Part shown: piece by piece, positions 10,295-20,742 of the stretch
Layout: every line of letters starts with the position of its first letter
Numbering within the stretch: the first letter of the stretch is position 1
Assembly: GCA_034359265.1 (NCBI GenBank)
Contig: CP136890.1
Location: forward strand, 50,921,001 to 50,985,000
Source: Canna indica
Taxonomy: Eukaryota > Streptophyta > Magnoliopsida > Zingiberales > Cannaceae
Direction of reading: 5' to 3'
Length of the DNA stretch: 64,000 nucleotides
Position numbers and translations under genes: made by a program
Notes under the pieces: model-generated
What the model saw: the letters and a program-made list of their open reading frames with translations, nothing else
Databases searched by the model: none
What the model was told of the DNA's origin: nothing

Positions 10295-10429
10295 TGTTGA
10301 GTTGAGCCCAAAAAGTTAGTCATTTATTCAAGAAAGGGGTACATGGTATGGTAAGATGTAAATGAGATATAACCTAAGCTATCCTATACTACCATACAAA
10401 AACATGTATAAAAACTTAGTCATTCAACA
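10295..10429 (-). mobile_element. Copia 5' LTR, unusually short (135 bp)
   Basis: The block begins TGTTGAGTTG and ends CATTCAACA on the plus strand, so it has TGTTGA...TCAACA inverted ends. It abuts the primer-binding site. On the minus strand AATAAATGAC near the 3' end resembles a polyadenylation signal. A length of 135 bp is short for copia LTRs. No second copy of the full sequence is seen at the other end of the element. Confidence 0.6.
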
Positions 10430-12850
10430 ATGCCAAGGTACCAAGAAGTTCACCAATTTGCACCAACTTGTACCATCCATTATGATAGAATGATACGATA
10501 AAAAAAAATAAAGTTTGATTAATACACTGAGTAGAACCAAGACATATGCTCTAAAACTGGTCTGACTAGTAAAATACTAGTTAGTATGTGTCAATATGAC
10601 CTATATTATCATGCTATATTATCATGTTGCAAACTTTATACAATTTTGTAAATTTATACAGAAAATTAGATAGAGTAAAAAATAGCCAAGTTGCATGAGT
10701 CTTTTCTTATTTGAATTTTCTTACAAAAATAACATAATGTCAAGTCTATACCAATACCTATTGAACAATGGATTAAACTATGTAAATAAATATATTGGAT
10801 CAAAATCAAGAACTTAGGAAACACATAAAGGAATTGAAAATGATAAAAAAAATTATGAAAATATATTGACAATCAAAAATAAAAGAGAAGGGATGATTGC
10901 TATCAGTTAGTTCAATGGAATTAGAAACAATAAGAGGATGCAAAGATGAGTGGACGACGAAAGAATCATTCTTCCATTATCCTAGTAGACCTAGATAAAC
11001 ACATTCTGGTTGCAATGTACGGACAAGATAAGATATGCACAATTTATAGGCTGAGAATGTGAATGCCTAACAGCTTCAATTAAAAAAACACATTATGAAT
11101 GATATTACAATCTCTTGACAACTGAAAAGTCGATCTAGATAGATTCATAAGTAATACACTTAAATCTTAATACAATGCTTGAGATCCACAAGGCCAAATT
11201 TTCTATTACAAATTTTCTACTTTAAGTGCTATGTACATTTTATGATACTAATACCAACTCTCTTTTTAGATTGATAAATTCTTGGATGAGTATCTATCCA
11301 ACATTACTCCAAAGAGGATTCAACAAAATTGTTGTTTCAAGTCAAAGGAATGCTATTTCACTATTCAACTTGCACAAGTATCAATCGATGGATTGAGTTT
11401 TACCAAGACAGCATCTTTATTGGCATTGTTTAACTTATAAAATAAATGATTTGCAATTTACCTAGAATTTTAAAAGATCGAGTGGTAATATTTTTGTGTT
11501 GCTCATAGTTGCTTTGGTGTCGAGGTTTTGATAGGTTTATGAAATAGTTGTCCATATAAATAAGACACCAAGGGGGGTTGTTGGATTTTTGGTGGCAACT
11601 GCGGGTTTAGGGTAGCTCATGAGGGATTAAAATTTTTGAACAGAGCAATTGTTTCCCATATTCTTTTGGTAGATTCTACCAGAACCAAAGATGTTTTTTA
11701 GTGAAGCATCCTTATGAAAGAACAAGTCTTTTGTGATGTCTACTTTGAGTCTATTAAGATATGCAATTACAAACTCTTAAAGTCAGATTGTAACGTTTCA
11801 TCTTTACACATGAATTTCAAAAGAAAAGAAATCTACAGCCTAAAAGCAACATATATATATATAGGAAAATATTGTCAATCTTCATGCTAAAATGAGGAGC
11901 ATTTGAAGCCCAATCATCCAAAAAGTATCAACATATATTGCCATATGATAAACATGCACAACTGAGGAAAAGCTTGCCTTTTGGATAAACATGCACGATG
12001 CTTTAATCTGTCTCCAAAGAAGCTAATTAAAAATGAGGAAAAGCTTCCCTTTTGAATAAACATACAGAATGTTTTAATCATGCATACTAGTTGTTTCCTA
12101 GAGCTTTTTCCTCCAAATTTTTGCTTATTTTAGATGGAAAATTTTACCTTAGAAATCATCTTTCATTCTCACCAGGAAACGACCTCTTTGTTTATTTTAG
12201 ATGGAAACCACTCTGATCCTGTGGAAAGCTTATCTATCGAATTCATTAGGCATTGAACTATTGTTTTCATTGTATTTTTGCTATTTCAATGTGAGCATCA
12301 CATCCAATGTATTAAGGTATTTGGGAGGAACCTTAGATTCTTCTGCTTGAGGTCATATATTCATATGCTAAACACACAAAATTAAGCCAACAACGATTAG
12401 AAGACATGGTTCAGTGTTACCTTCCGGAGACTGGCAATGCAGAGATGCCAATAGAGCAACTTCAACAGTGATAAGATAATTGAATGAGTGCCTCACAATT
12501 TCAACTTCAGATATCTGTTATCAAGAGGCTTGGCTTTTCCTCAGACGAACTGAGAAAAATGGTCAACATATACTCCTATAAATGAAGCATTCAGAATGAG
12601 CAGGAGGATTTAATTCGTTCATCGAATAAATTCGCAGAACTAATCGAGATTCATCATCATGCCCATTATCGCAATAATAAATATACAAAAAAGAAACAAG
12701 GAATAGGAAAAGAAGACAGAAAACATAAAGGATTTCTCTCAGACAAATGCCTCGATTCGTCCTCACGTAGAATGGAATGGATAAATCAGACTCGTCATCT
12801 ATGAATTCATCTCATCATCGAGAAACCCCTCAATAGATTAAAAAACCAAC
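10430..12850. other. AT-rich intergenic region
   Basis: No gene, RNA or element border could be supported. A local duplication is visible: GAGGAAAAGCTTGCCTTTTG at 11963 recurs as GAGGAAAAGCTTCCCTTTTG at 12035, a 72-bp period. A (AT)n tract lies near 11850. Confidence 0.6.
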
Positions 12851-13130
12851 TTAATCAACAGCCCTACAGCGATCTAATAAAAGAGTATGTAAAAGATAAA
12901 AACCAGTGAAAGAATGTAGCAGGGTGGAATTGATCCGGATGACCCCGCAGGTGGCGCGCGAGCTGCAGCTAGGGCTTCGAAACCTGCCTGCCCTAGACGG
13001 CGGCGGAGATGGTGGAGACGGCGCGAGCGGAGAGGTGAAGAGTGAAAGAAACGAAGAAAAGGGGATTACCGCGCGAGGGAAATGAGGAAAATTCATGAAT
13101 CCACCATCACTGGAGACTTTTAATCAAAGA
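12851..13130 (-). other. GC-rich 5'-UTR/promoter-like stretch
   Basis: Read on the minus strand, a pyrimidine-rich segment (TTTCTTCGTTTCTTTCACTC) leads into CCGCCGCCGTCTAGGGCAGG and AGCCCTAGCTGCAGC. This pattern is common in 5' untranslated regions of plant genes. A frame of 81 codons is open, but I recognise no product, and no downstream exon is visible between 12850 and 10430. It may be the relic of a gene start. Confidence 0.3.
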
Positions 13131-13268
13131 CCTTTTCTAAATTTGCAGCAGCTACCAACAGCAAGAGAAAGATTTACTCTCACCATCGGAAGCAAGCAGC
13201 CATCTGTTGCAAGCTAGGGACCTAGGGTTGGCCAACAGTATTCAACTACAAAGAAATAGGTAGTCTTA

Positions 13269-14907
13269 GGGCCCGTTTCGCAAACTATGTAGTATAGAAC
13301 AGATTAGCCACCACAGTATAAGATTATATAGGACAGCATAATAAATAATCTCATATTTATTTCGCAGGGTACTGAACATCAAATCCAGTATTATTATGCG
13401 TTCGTTTCATATTATCACAACACATGATAAGATAATTTGACGAAAATATCATTTGTACTATTTCTTGTTCGTTTTATCATATAAAATATGCTGGACAATA
13501 TCATATATTATTATAATAATAAAATATTTATTTTAATTAACACAAGAATTATGAATCCAATTAATAAATAGATAAATGTGATAAAACTTATTATTATATC
13601 ATACAAAATAATGAATAGTAAATGAATAAATGTGCTCCAATATTTATAAATCTAACAAAAGCAACGACTATAAATACAATTGAAATAGTGGTCAATAATT
13701 ACCAATGACTAAATTTTGTAGTATTTTTCGACTTGTCTCCGACAATAAGTTCGTTGGAATTTCGTGGAAAACTTTAAGATTTTTTTAAAATAATAATAAT
13801 AATTCAAAATAAAAATAGCATTTATATATGTAATAGTAACAAATAGCATATACAATTATCTAAAAATTTCAATCATACGATTCAAATATGTACAACATGC
13901 AAGCACCATCAATAATTAAAATGAAGAAAAGCAAATCAACAAACACATCCACTTGTTAGAACCTGATCAAGTACTCTCATTCTCATCTCTCTGTATTATT
14001 TCTTTGTTTCATTAATTACCACGAGCCTCCTCCGTTAATGATGTCATTCCAAAACCCAAGAGGATCACCACCTTGCCCCTTGTTTTGCTCGAACTGGCTG
14101 TCTCCAAGATCCTCACTCGAATGAAGTACTATGGTTTCATATCCTCAAAAGGAATATTAACACCCGCAAAGCTTCCATACGTACATGATCTAAAGCAAAA
14201 CCAAGCTTCGATGACACTGCTGTGATCAACGATGTGGCCTCATGCGAAGCCGCGACATCTAGAGGCTGCGGCAGCGTCATCAATGCCGCGGACGTTGTCG
14301 CGACATCCCTGCCAAGCTGCGGCATCCAGGAGGCCGCGACAGCGTCATCGATGTCATCGACGCTGCCGCAGCCTCCCAGCCATGCCGCGCAAATGCTATC
14401 GCAGCCTCCCTACAGGCCGCGACACCCAAGACGCCACGGCAGCGATATCCAAGACGCTGCAGCAGCGACATCTTGGAGAAGATGACACTTGCGGCGGGCA
14501 GCGACATCTTGGAGAAGATGATGTCCTCTCTGTTGTGGCCCTCTAACTGCTACTGCCACGATTGGTGAAGAAGGTAACAACGTCGTCAAAGTCCTCCCTG
14601 ACAGCGACATCATCGTTGATGTCGGATAAGAAAGTTCCAATGGTGGGAGAGGAGAGGAGATTACGGCACCAACGGATTAGGATGAAAAAATAGAATTTAA
14701 AATATGAAGGATATTATAGTTATTTTAAGCCTTTAACCAAAGTAGCAAACTCTTGTTACTCCAAATTGGAGTAACAAGGAAATGAGCTCGGTGTACTGTA
14801 TCGAGATATTATTTTTATCATGTACTTTGTATAATTTTGAAAATGAACACCGAACAACATGTGTTGTTCTGTGATGTACCTTAAAATTATGCGAAACGAA
14901 CGGACCC
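13269..14907. mobile_element. PIF/Harbinger (Tourist-like) non-autonomous transposon
   Basis: The element begins GGGCCCGTTTCGCAAACTA and ends GCGAAACGAACGGACCC; the reverse complement of the end is GGGTCCGTTCGTTTCGCA, giving imperfect inverted termini. TTA flanks both sides (13266-13268 and 14908-14910), the target duplication of PIF/Harbinger elements. Length is 1.64 kb. The left half is AT-rich. A GC-rich block at 14216-14640 holds GCGACATC/GCAGCG repeats. On the minus strand about 14142-14020 ends with DPLGFWNDIINGGGSW then a stop, possibly the end of an element-encoded protein. Confidence 0.75.
14216..14640. repeat. GC-rich repetitive core of the Harbinger-like element
   Basis: The segment is much richer in GC than the flanking element. 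It repeats GGCAGCGACATCTTGGAGAA (14479, and nearby copies), GCCGCGACA and GCTGCGGCA motifs on both strands. Overlapping open frames in several registers follow from the repeats. No protein family is recognised. Confidence 0.5.
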
Positions 14908-15078
14908 TTAGAAATAATGATTAATGTGTGGTGATTTCCCTATGACATACACGACAGCTTGTGTTTTGTGGCCAATGACTTAATTTTGACTGTCAGCGCT
15001 CTTAATATACTAGTTGATTATATATCCTCACATTATGAGATATTTCATCAAAGGCCAAATTTTGCTATGAGAACATTA

Positions 15079-15189
15079 ATGGAAGAGGGTGCTGGGATTT
15101 TTAAGGTGGTAATCGTCAGAGGAAATAATTTGGCTACGAGGGATTTTACTAGTCGTGATCCTTATGTTGTAGTTAAACTAGGAAAGCAG
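15079..15189 (+). pseudogene. Orphan exon of a C2-domain protein
   Basis: The frame reads MEEGAGIFKVVIVRGNNLA and then RDPYVVVKLGKQ, the first strands of a calcium/lipid-binding C2 domain. The closest type I know is the small plant C2 proteins (CAR-like) or the C2 domain of plant ArfGAPs, with the conserved N-L-A-x-R-D and S-D-P-Y-V-V motifs (here R replaces the S before DPY). The exon ends AAGCAG followed by a canonical donor GTGAGT at 15190. No following C2 exon is found before the gypsy insertion at 15432 or after it at 20743. A short in-frame extension upstream (14959-15078) has no similarity. It is best read as a gene fragment, possibly transposon-captured. Confidence 0.65.
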
Positions 15190-15431
15190 GTGAGTATCCA
15201 TATCCTTGTTTTATTTTGATTTTGAGAAGATGAATTTTCTAAATTCTGTAATGTTCAGGTACTTGGTGATATGAAGATAGCATTTGACATGCATGGTCAA
15301 TTTATCTCCTTGCGTTTTGTGGAGCTATCAAATTTGATTTTTTTTTCTCCCAAAAAATCTTCTCTCCTGGTTGCTTGTTTTTTCTCATTCATTTTGAAGA
15401 ATGTTCTTTTATCAAGTTAAGAGAAATATGC

Positions 15432-15862
15432 TGGAACACCCTTACCCAGATCAGAGTTACTCGGAAGAGAATTAGGATACGGATCTGGGAAGAGCTCCTC
15501 GTATAGCACTGGAATATTATGGTCGTGACGGTGGAAGTATGAGAGTGAAAAAGGAAGATAGAGAGAGAGATCGGGAGAGAAGAAACCGAGAAACAAAAGA
15601 GATAGAAGGAAGAGGAAATCAATTCATATATATATCCTCCTTTTCTTCTTATTACACATTCCTATTTATACATACTTTTGCACGTTCTCCAACTGTTAGC
15701 ATCGTAACCATCGAAGCCATCTCAGCCGTTAGTCGTTAGACCTCGTAATCATCAAGGTGGTGAGGCCTACGTCGCGCACGCACGTCTCGCTCCAACTGAC
15801 GTGGATTATCTTCCACGTTAACTGGGTCCCTTACTCGCAGGTCCCCTACGCTGCTCCTCACA
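15432..15862 (-). mobile_element. 3' LTR of the gypsy element
   Basis: 431 bp, starting TGGAACACCC and ending CTCCTCACA on the plus strand. It is nearly identical to 20281-20737. The adjoining inner sequence on the minus strand (GGACTGGAAGGCAA, 15876-15863) is the polypurine tract. On the plus strand the LTR lacks about 26 bases present in the other copy. Confidence 0.92.
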
Positions 15863-16032
15863 TTGCCTTCCAGTCCAGAACACACCTCGTCCTCGAGCTT
15901 CTTTTCAACAAGACCCTGCTCCTGTTCTTCCTCACCATTTACGATGTTATCTTCTTGAGCAGTCATCTGGGTGTTTTGATCCCTTCGTAACAGCGGCATA
16001 GGAATGGTCTGCTGTTGTGGAATTCCCTTGCA
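15863..16032 (-). pseudogene. Post-integrase tail running into the 3' LTR
   Basis: Downstream of the integrase stop codon the same frame reopens as CKGIPQQQTIPMPLLRRDQ, then an acidic E/Q-rich tail. It remains open through the polypurine tract and into the LTR (to 15736). In related elements a chromodomain follows the MPLL-type motif; here it is missing, and the acidic tail follows almost at once. This points to an internal deletion of the chromodomain plus a stop mutation after HVSILK. Confidence 0.6.
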
Positions 16033-17142
16033 CTATTTTAGGATGGATACGTGGAACACTGGGTGAAGTCGCGCGTCTTCCGGCAATGCCAACTTGTAGG
16101 CGACTTGTCCCACTCTTTTAATAACTCGGAAGGGCCCGAAATATTTTGGTCCCAGCTTCTGATGTCGTTGCAGTCGGAGGGAGAGTTGCCTATAGGGTTG
16201 AAGTTTTACGAAAACCCAATCATCTTCTTTAAATTCTAGCTCTCTTCTCCGGTGGTCAGCTTGAAGTTTCATGTGTTCCTGAGCCTTACTTAAATTCTTC
16301 TCGAGCTGTGTAAGAAGCATGTCTCGGGTCCTAAGTTCCCGGTCCACTTCCGCATTCTTGCTGCTGTTTCCCAAGTAGCGGATCAGCTGTGGTGGATCTC
16401 GGCCATATAACGCCTTAAAGGGTGTCATCTCAGCAGAGGATTGGTAAGAAGTATTATACCAATACTCTGCCCAAGATAAGAACTTTTCCCATTTGGTTGG
16501 CTCATCAGCAACGAAGCTACGAAGGTACATTTCGAGGCATTTATTCAAAGCTTCCGTTTGGTCGTCGATCTGCGGGTGATAGGCCGAACTGATACCCAAC
16601 ATTGTTCCTTGTAAGCGAGCTAATTCTTTCCAGAAGTCACTGATGAAGTGACTGTCACGGTCACTAATTATGGACCAAGGTATACCATGGAGTCGGACGA
16701 CTACGTTGATGAACACCTCTACTACTTTCTCAGTGGAATATCTTTTAGGTAGCGACATGAAGTGCCCGTATTTAGTCAATCGATCTACCACCACAAATAT
16801 GGTTGTCTTCCCAGCTGACGGTGGAAGTCCTGTAATAAAATCCATGCTGATATCTTTGAAAACTTCTTCAGGGATGGGCAATGGTTGCAATAGCCCGGCA
16901 GCTGACTTTTGTTCGGTTTTCATTTGCTGGTATACTTGGCATTCTTCCACGTACTTCTTTATATCAACCTTCATTGCCCTCCAATAAAAATTCTCAGCCA
17001 TGCGATGGTAGGTACGGTTGACGCTTGCATGTCCTCCGGTTGTTGAGCTATGGTATTCTCGTAGAAGAATATATTTAAGGGTGCGGTCTTCAGGAATCAT
17101 AATCCGACCCTTATATAGTAAGGATACCCTCCCTGACCTCAT
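16033..17142 (-). CDS. Gypsy integrase segment
   Basis: This 369-codon open segment covers the integrase of the gypsy polyprotein, which would insert the reverse-transcribed element. Near its start is the zinc-binding segment (H-H in [20 protein letters not shown], then [10 protein letters not shown]), where the second cysteine is replaced by tyrosine. The catalytic core follows: first aspartate in [13 protein letters not shown], second in IISDRDSHF, glutamate in [16 protein letters not shown]. The C-terminal GPY-type module is [16 protein letters not shown], ending with [13 protein letters not shown] and a TAG stop. Most of the fold is preserved, but the zinc site defect and the lack of a continuous frame with RT indicate loss of function. 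Confidence 0.88.
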   Translation of the reverse strand: MRSGRVSLLYKGRIMIPEDRTLKYILLREYHSSTTGGHASVNRTYHRMAENFYWRAMKVDIKKYVEECQVYQQMKTEQKSAAGLLQPLPIPEEVFKDISMDFITGLPPSAGKTTIFVVVDRLTKYGHFMSLPKRYSTEKVVEVFINVVVRLHGIPWSIISDRDSHFISDFWKELARLQGTMLGISSAYHPQIDDQTEALNKCLEMYLRSFVADEPTKWEKFLSWAEYWYNTSYQSSAEMTPFKALYGRDPPQLIRYLGNSSKNAEVDRELRTRDMLLTQLEKNLSKAQEHMKLQADHRRRELEFKEDDWVFVKLQPYRQLSLRLQRHQKLGPKYFGPFRVIKRVGQVAYKLALPEDARLHPVFHVSILK

Positions 17143-17155
17143 ACTCGGAAGGCTC

Positions 17156-18700
17156 CTAGGATTGAGCCAACTGGTGCAATGCCAGCAAGTCCTGGTTCTC
17201 CCTGTTGCTCCTTCTTATCTCCTCAAGGATTCCGAATATGGGATGACTGATGGCGAGCAGCGTGGCCTCTGGTTCTCTTGATAAAGCATCGGCAGCTGCA
17301 TTTTGTTTGCCAAATCGATATTTGACATCAAAGTCATATCCCAAGAGCTTCACTAACCATTTCTGCTGCTCTGGGGTTTCAATGACTTGGTCGTTGAGCT
17401 CCTTTAAAGAGCGATGGTCTGTCAGAATTAAAAATTTGCGCCCGAGGAGGTACTACCTCCATTTCTTCACGGCTTGGGTAATTGCTTACATCTCTCGCTG
17501 GTAGGTAGAGGCTGCCTGCTTTTGTTGTGACATCTTTTGGCTGTAGTAGGCAATGGGCTGTTTTCCTTGCGATAAAATTGCTCCAATTCCGACGTCGGAT
17601 GCATCGGTTTCTACTGTAAATTCCTTGTTGAAATCAGGTAGCACCAGAACCGATGTTCGACTCAGGTTATCTTTAAGTGATTTAAAGGCTAACTGAGCCT
17701 CTTGAGTCCACTTAAAAGTGTTTCCTTTAAACAGATAAGTGAGGGGGGCTAATATTTGAGCGAAGTTCCTGATAAAGCACTTGTAGTAGCCCGCCAAGCC
17801 CAAGAATCCCCGTAATTCTTTGATTTGTCACGGAGGTGGCCAAGCTTGTACCGCCGCTATTTTTGCAGGATCAACTTTGAGGCCCTCAGCCGATATCAAA
17901 TGTCCCAAGTACTCGATTGTTTGGCATCCAAACGAGCACTTAGTCTTCTTGGCTACCAGATGGTGATCTTTCAATGTCTGCAATACCTCCCGTAGATGAA
18001 TTAGATGCTCATTCATATTGCCACTATACACTAAAATGTCATCGAAGAAGACCAATAAAATTTTTCGCAAGTGGCGTTTGAAGACATTGTTCATCGTCGC
18101 CTGGAAAGTTGATGGCGCGTTAGTTAACCCGAAGGGCATTACACGTAATGGCCTTCGTGTGTCCGAAATGCTGTTTTGGAAACATCTTCAGCGTGCACTC
18201 GGATCTGGTGGTATCCAGCCAACATATCCAATTTAGAAAAAAATGTGGCTCAACCCAGCTCATCGAAGAGCTTATCAGCAGTCGGGATAGGGAAGCGATC
18301 TTTGATCGTTGCTGCGTTCAATGCCCTGTAATCAAGCAGAATCGCCACGTCCCATCCTTCTTCTTCACCAACAAAACGGGAGAGGAGAAGGGACTGTTGC
18401 TGGGTTGAATGATTCCGCTGCTCAGCATTTGTTGTACTTGCTTCTCTATTTCCTCCTTCTGGAAGTGTGGGTAGCGGTAAGGACGTACATTAATTGGAGA
18501 CCTTCGGATGTGAGGTGAATTCGGTGATCATTTGTCCGGGTAGGAGGTAACCCTTTGGGAGGCTCGAACACCTTAGGAAATTGAGCTAGTATATCTTGCA
18601 ATTCCTCATTGTGGTAGTCTAGCTCTTCTCCCTCAATGGGTCGCAGCTCAAGATGGTATAATTCCATCACTGATTGAGTGTCGCACATCCTTCTGAGGGC
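17156..18700 (-). pseudogene. Gypsy RT-RNase H with frameshifts
   Basis: This is the reverse transcriptase and RNase H of the same element in at least four open pieces. From 18688 a segment reads EELQDILAQFPKVFEPPKGL, the protease-RT linker. The first half of RT is scattered over frames. 18139-17828 opens with [17 protein letters not shown] and carries LLVFFDDILVYS, with the catalytic DD pair intact. 17803-17486 continues with GLAGYYKCFIRNFAQILAPL and the RNase H start VETDASDVGIGAIL. 17353-17156 is the RNase H end, with KQNAAADALSRE. The breaks between pieces (for example TGA at 17826) inactivate it. Confidence 0.88.
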
Positions 18701-18763
18701 GTGACACTGAACTTGTTTGGTTGGCCGACTGTTGAGACTCTTCCAGCAATATTTCTGGCCTTG

Positions 18764-20257
18764 TCATTGCCAGACAAAGGATTGTTGAGCAAAATCCATG
18801 GTGACCGGCCCCAAGGTAGCCATCCACGCTACCCCTAGTACCACCTCTGAGCCCCGAATTGGCAGTACATAGAAATCTGCACTAACATCAGTTCCTTGTA
18901 CTACAATCTTTAAGTTTCGGATAACACCATCACTTTTGATTCTATCTCTGCTCCCCACCATTACTCCAAAGGTCGGCGTGGCCTCCACTTGTAACCCAAG
19001 GTGCTTTGCCACTCTTGTTTGGATGAAATTGTGGGTGCTGCCCCCATCCAACAAGATTTGGACTTCTCTGCCTCGTATGACCCCAGTGAATCGTAATGTC
19101 ATAGGCATATAGCACCCGGACATCGCATTGAAGGAGATTAAAGTAGATCCCATACCTTCAGCCTCCGGCAATACATTGTTGTCACTGGTTTCTTCTTCCA
19201 AGTCTTCTCCATCATCGAGCATGAAGAGTTGGGGTGCCTTGCATCTATGGCCCCACGTATACTTCTCGTCGCAATAATAACACAGGCCTTGCTCCTTTCT
19301 TTTTTGAGCTTCGACCGAAGTTATTTTGCCTAGAGGAGGACGTGGATGGTTCGGCACACTGGAGGGGGTTGATCGGGACGTCATTGCAGTAGGAACATTC
19401 GCCAATTGCTTATGAGGTGTAGGCAAAATTGTCGGACTTCTCATCCCGGTGAGTGATGACACTTTTCGGCGTACCGCATCAAATTTGGCTTCGTGCCTTT
19501 TTGCCAACAGAATGGCTTCATGCATAGTGTTTGGTTGCTGCGCCAGGACCTCCGTCTTGATATCATTGTGTAGCCCTGAGATGAAGCAGTTCACCAGGAA
19601 CGATTCCGATAGATCGGTGGGGCGCAAGGATAACTCTTCAAAGCGTCCTTCGTATTCCTCCACCCCCGCCGTCCGAACAAGCTTTGTGAGCTGCCCTTCG
19701 GGGTGTTCCAAGTCTGTTGGCTCAAACCGTCGTCGAATCGCCTCAACCAGGTGGTTCCACCCGGCGAGTTGCCTCCTCCGCTGCATCCAGCAGAACCATC
19801 TTTTGGCGATTCCCTCCATGCGGAACGAGGCCATTGTGACGCGGTGCTGATCTTCCGTAGAGTAGAACTCAAAGAAGTATTCTGCTGAAGCGATCCAATC
19901 TTCAGCGTCTCGCCCATTGAAGATCGGCAATTCGACCTGTGGAGGCTTTGGAGGGAAGGGAAAGTCATCCTCATCCTCGGATCCTCCTCGTGATTTGGCT
20001 CGGCATCGAGCAGCATAACTAGTGCCACCTTGTCTCGATCCTATGGTCTCCGACTTCATTTTGGACATTTGAACAATCTGCGAGTTCAAAAGGGCGATTT
20101 GAGACAAAACGTTCTGCAGCAACTTTTGCTGTGCTTCCATGGCTTGATGTTGAACATCGAGGTTAGCTTGAAGTGTTCCTAGTAACTGTTCATGACGAGC
20201 ACCCACTTCTTGCAACGCTTTCACTGAATCTGCTAGCACATGAGCCCGTGTTTCCAT
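18764..20257 (-). CDS. Gypsy gag-protease ORF
   Basis: The 497-codon frame is intact. It encodes the structural Gag protein with the element's protease at its C-terminus. Residues 1-65 form a coiled-coil-like segment starting METRAHVLADSVKALQ. Residues about 110-240 are the retrotransposon gag domain (FPPKPPQVELPIFNG, AEDWIASAEYFFEFY, MEGIAKRWFCWMQRR). A zinc-knuckle variant CYYCDEKYTWGHRC lies at 326-339. The aspartic protease motif ILLDGGSTHNFI begins near residue 401, a DGG form common in plant gypsy elements. The ATG is only 8 bases past the primer-binding site, so it is the first available start. The frame ends at a TGA where related elements read on into pol, probably by a small deletion. 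Confidence 0.9.
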   Translation of the reverse strand: METRAHVLADSVKALQEVGARHEQLLGTLQANLDVQHQAMEAQQKLLQNVLSQIALLNSQIVQMSKMKSETIGSRQGGTSYAARCRAKSRGGSEDEDDFPFPPKPPQVELPIFNGRDAEDWIASAEYFFEFYSTEDQHRVTMASFRMEGIAKRWFCWMQRRRQLAGWNHLVEAIRRRFEPTDLEHPEGQLTKLVRTAGVEEYEGRFEELSLRPTDLSESFLVNCFISGLHNDIKTEVLAQQPNTMHEAILLAKRHEAKFDAVRRKVSSLTGMRSPTILPTPHKQLANVPTAMTSRSTPSSVPNHPRPPLGKITSVEAQKRKEQGLCYYCDEKYTWGHRCKAPQLFMLDDGEDLEEETSDNNVLPEAEGMGSTLISFNAMSGCYMPMTLRFTGVIRGREVQILLDGGSTHNFIQTRVAKHLGLQVEATPTFGVMVGSRDRIKSDGVIRNLKIVVQGTDVSADFYVLPIRGSEVVLGVAWMATLGPVTMDFAQQSFVWQ

Positions 20258-20265
20258 TGCGCTCT

Positions 20266-20280
20266 CAATGAAAGCACCAA
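20266..20280 (-). other. Primer-binding site of the gypsy element
   Basis: On the minus strand TTGGTGCTTTCATTG follows the 5' LTR without a gap. It is identical to the site at 638-652. Confidence 0.8.
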
Positions 20281-20737
20281 TGGAACACCCTTACCCAGAT
20301 CAGAGTTACTCGGAAGAGAATTAGGATACGGATCTGGGAAGAGCTCCTCGTATAGCACTGGAATATTACGGTCGTGACGGTGGAAACGTGAGAGTGAAAA
20401 AGGAAGATAGAGAGAGAGATCGGGAGAGAAGAAACAGAGGAAGACAGAAGAGATAGAAGGAAGAGGAAGTCAATTCATATATTTCTCCTCCTTTTCTTCT
20501 TATTACACATTCCTATTTCTACATTCTTTCGCACGTTCTCCAGCTGTTAGCCTCGTAACCATCGAAGCCGTCTCAGCCGTTAGTCGTTAGACCTCGTAAT
20601 CATTGAGGTGGTGAGGCCTACGTCGCGCACGCACGTCTCGCTCCAACTAACGTGTGTTGCTTTCCACGAGCTGGCGTGGATTATCTTCCACGTTGACTGG
20701 GTCCCTTACTCGCGGGTCCCCTACGCTGCTCCTCACA
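20281..20737 (-). mobile_element. 5' LTR of the gypsy element
   Basis: 457 bp, starting TGGAACACCC and ending CTCCTCACA on the plus strand. It differs from the 3' LTR mainly by extra bases around 20650-20690 (GTGTTGCTTTCCACGAGCTG region). The flanking TATGC duplication lies at 20738-20742. Confidence 0.92.
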
Positions 20738-20742
20738 TATGC

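Larger units (their letters stand above)
2299..10429 (-). mobile_element. Degenerate Ty1/copia retrotransposon with nested insertions
   Basis: Read on the minus strand, the order is LTR (10429-10295), tRNA-Met-type primer-binding site (10294-10283), leader, gag, protease, GAG-pre-integrase/integrase, reverse transcriptase, RNase H, polypurine tract (2309-2299). This is the order of the copia superfamily. Three later insertions split it: 2343-4022 (LTR-like), 5091-5750 (MULE-like MITE) and 6775-7805 (hAT-like). Stops and frameshifts occur throughout, so it is dead. The domain remnants are listed separately. Confidence 0.85.
15432..20737 (-). mobile_element. Complete but defective Ty3/gypsy retrotransposon
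   Basis: The element is bounded by TGGAACACCC and CTCCTCACA and flanked by a perfect 5-bp duplication TATGC (15427-15431 and 20738-20742). Minus-strand order is 5' LTR (20737-20281), primer-binding site (20280-20266), gag-protease (20257-18764), RT-RNase H (about 18700-17156), integrase (17142-16033), 3' LTR (15862-15432). Gag-protease and integrase are each open, while RT-RNase H is broken by frameshifts and stops. No chromodomain is seen after integrase. Two small differences dominate the LTR comparison, including extra bases near 20650-20690. Confidence 0.95.

Noticed and set aside
15190..15431. A second C2-domain exon after the donor at 15190
   Set aside because: No acceptor followed by the expected C2 continuation could be read before the gypsy insertion or after it at 20743.
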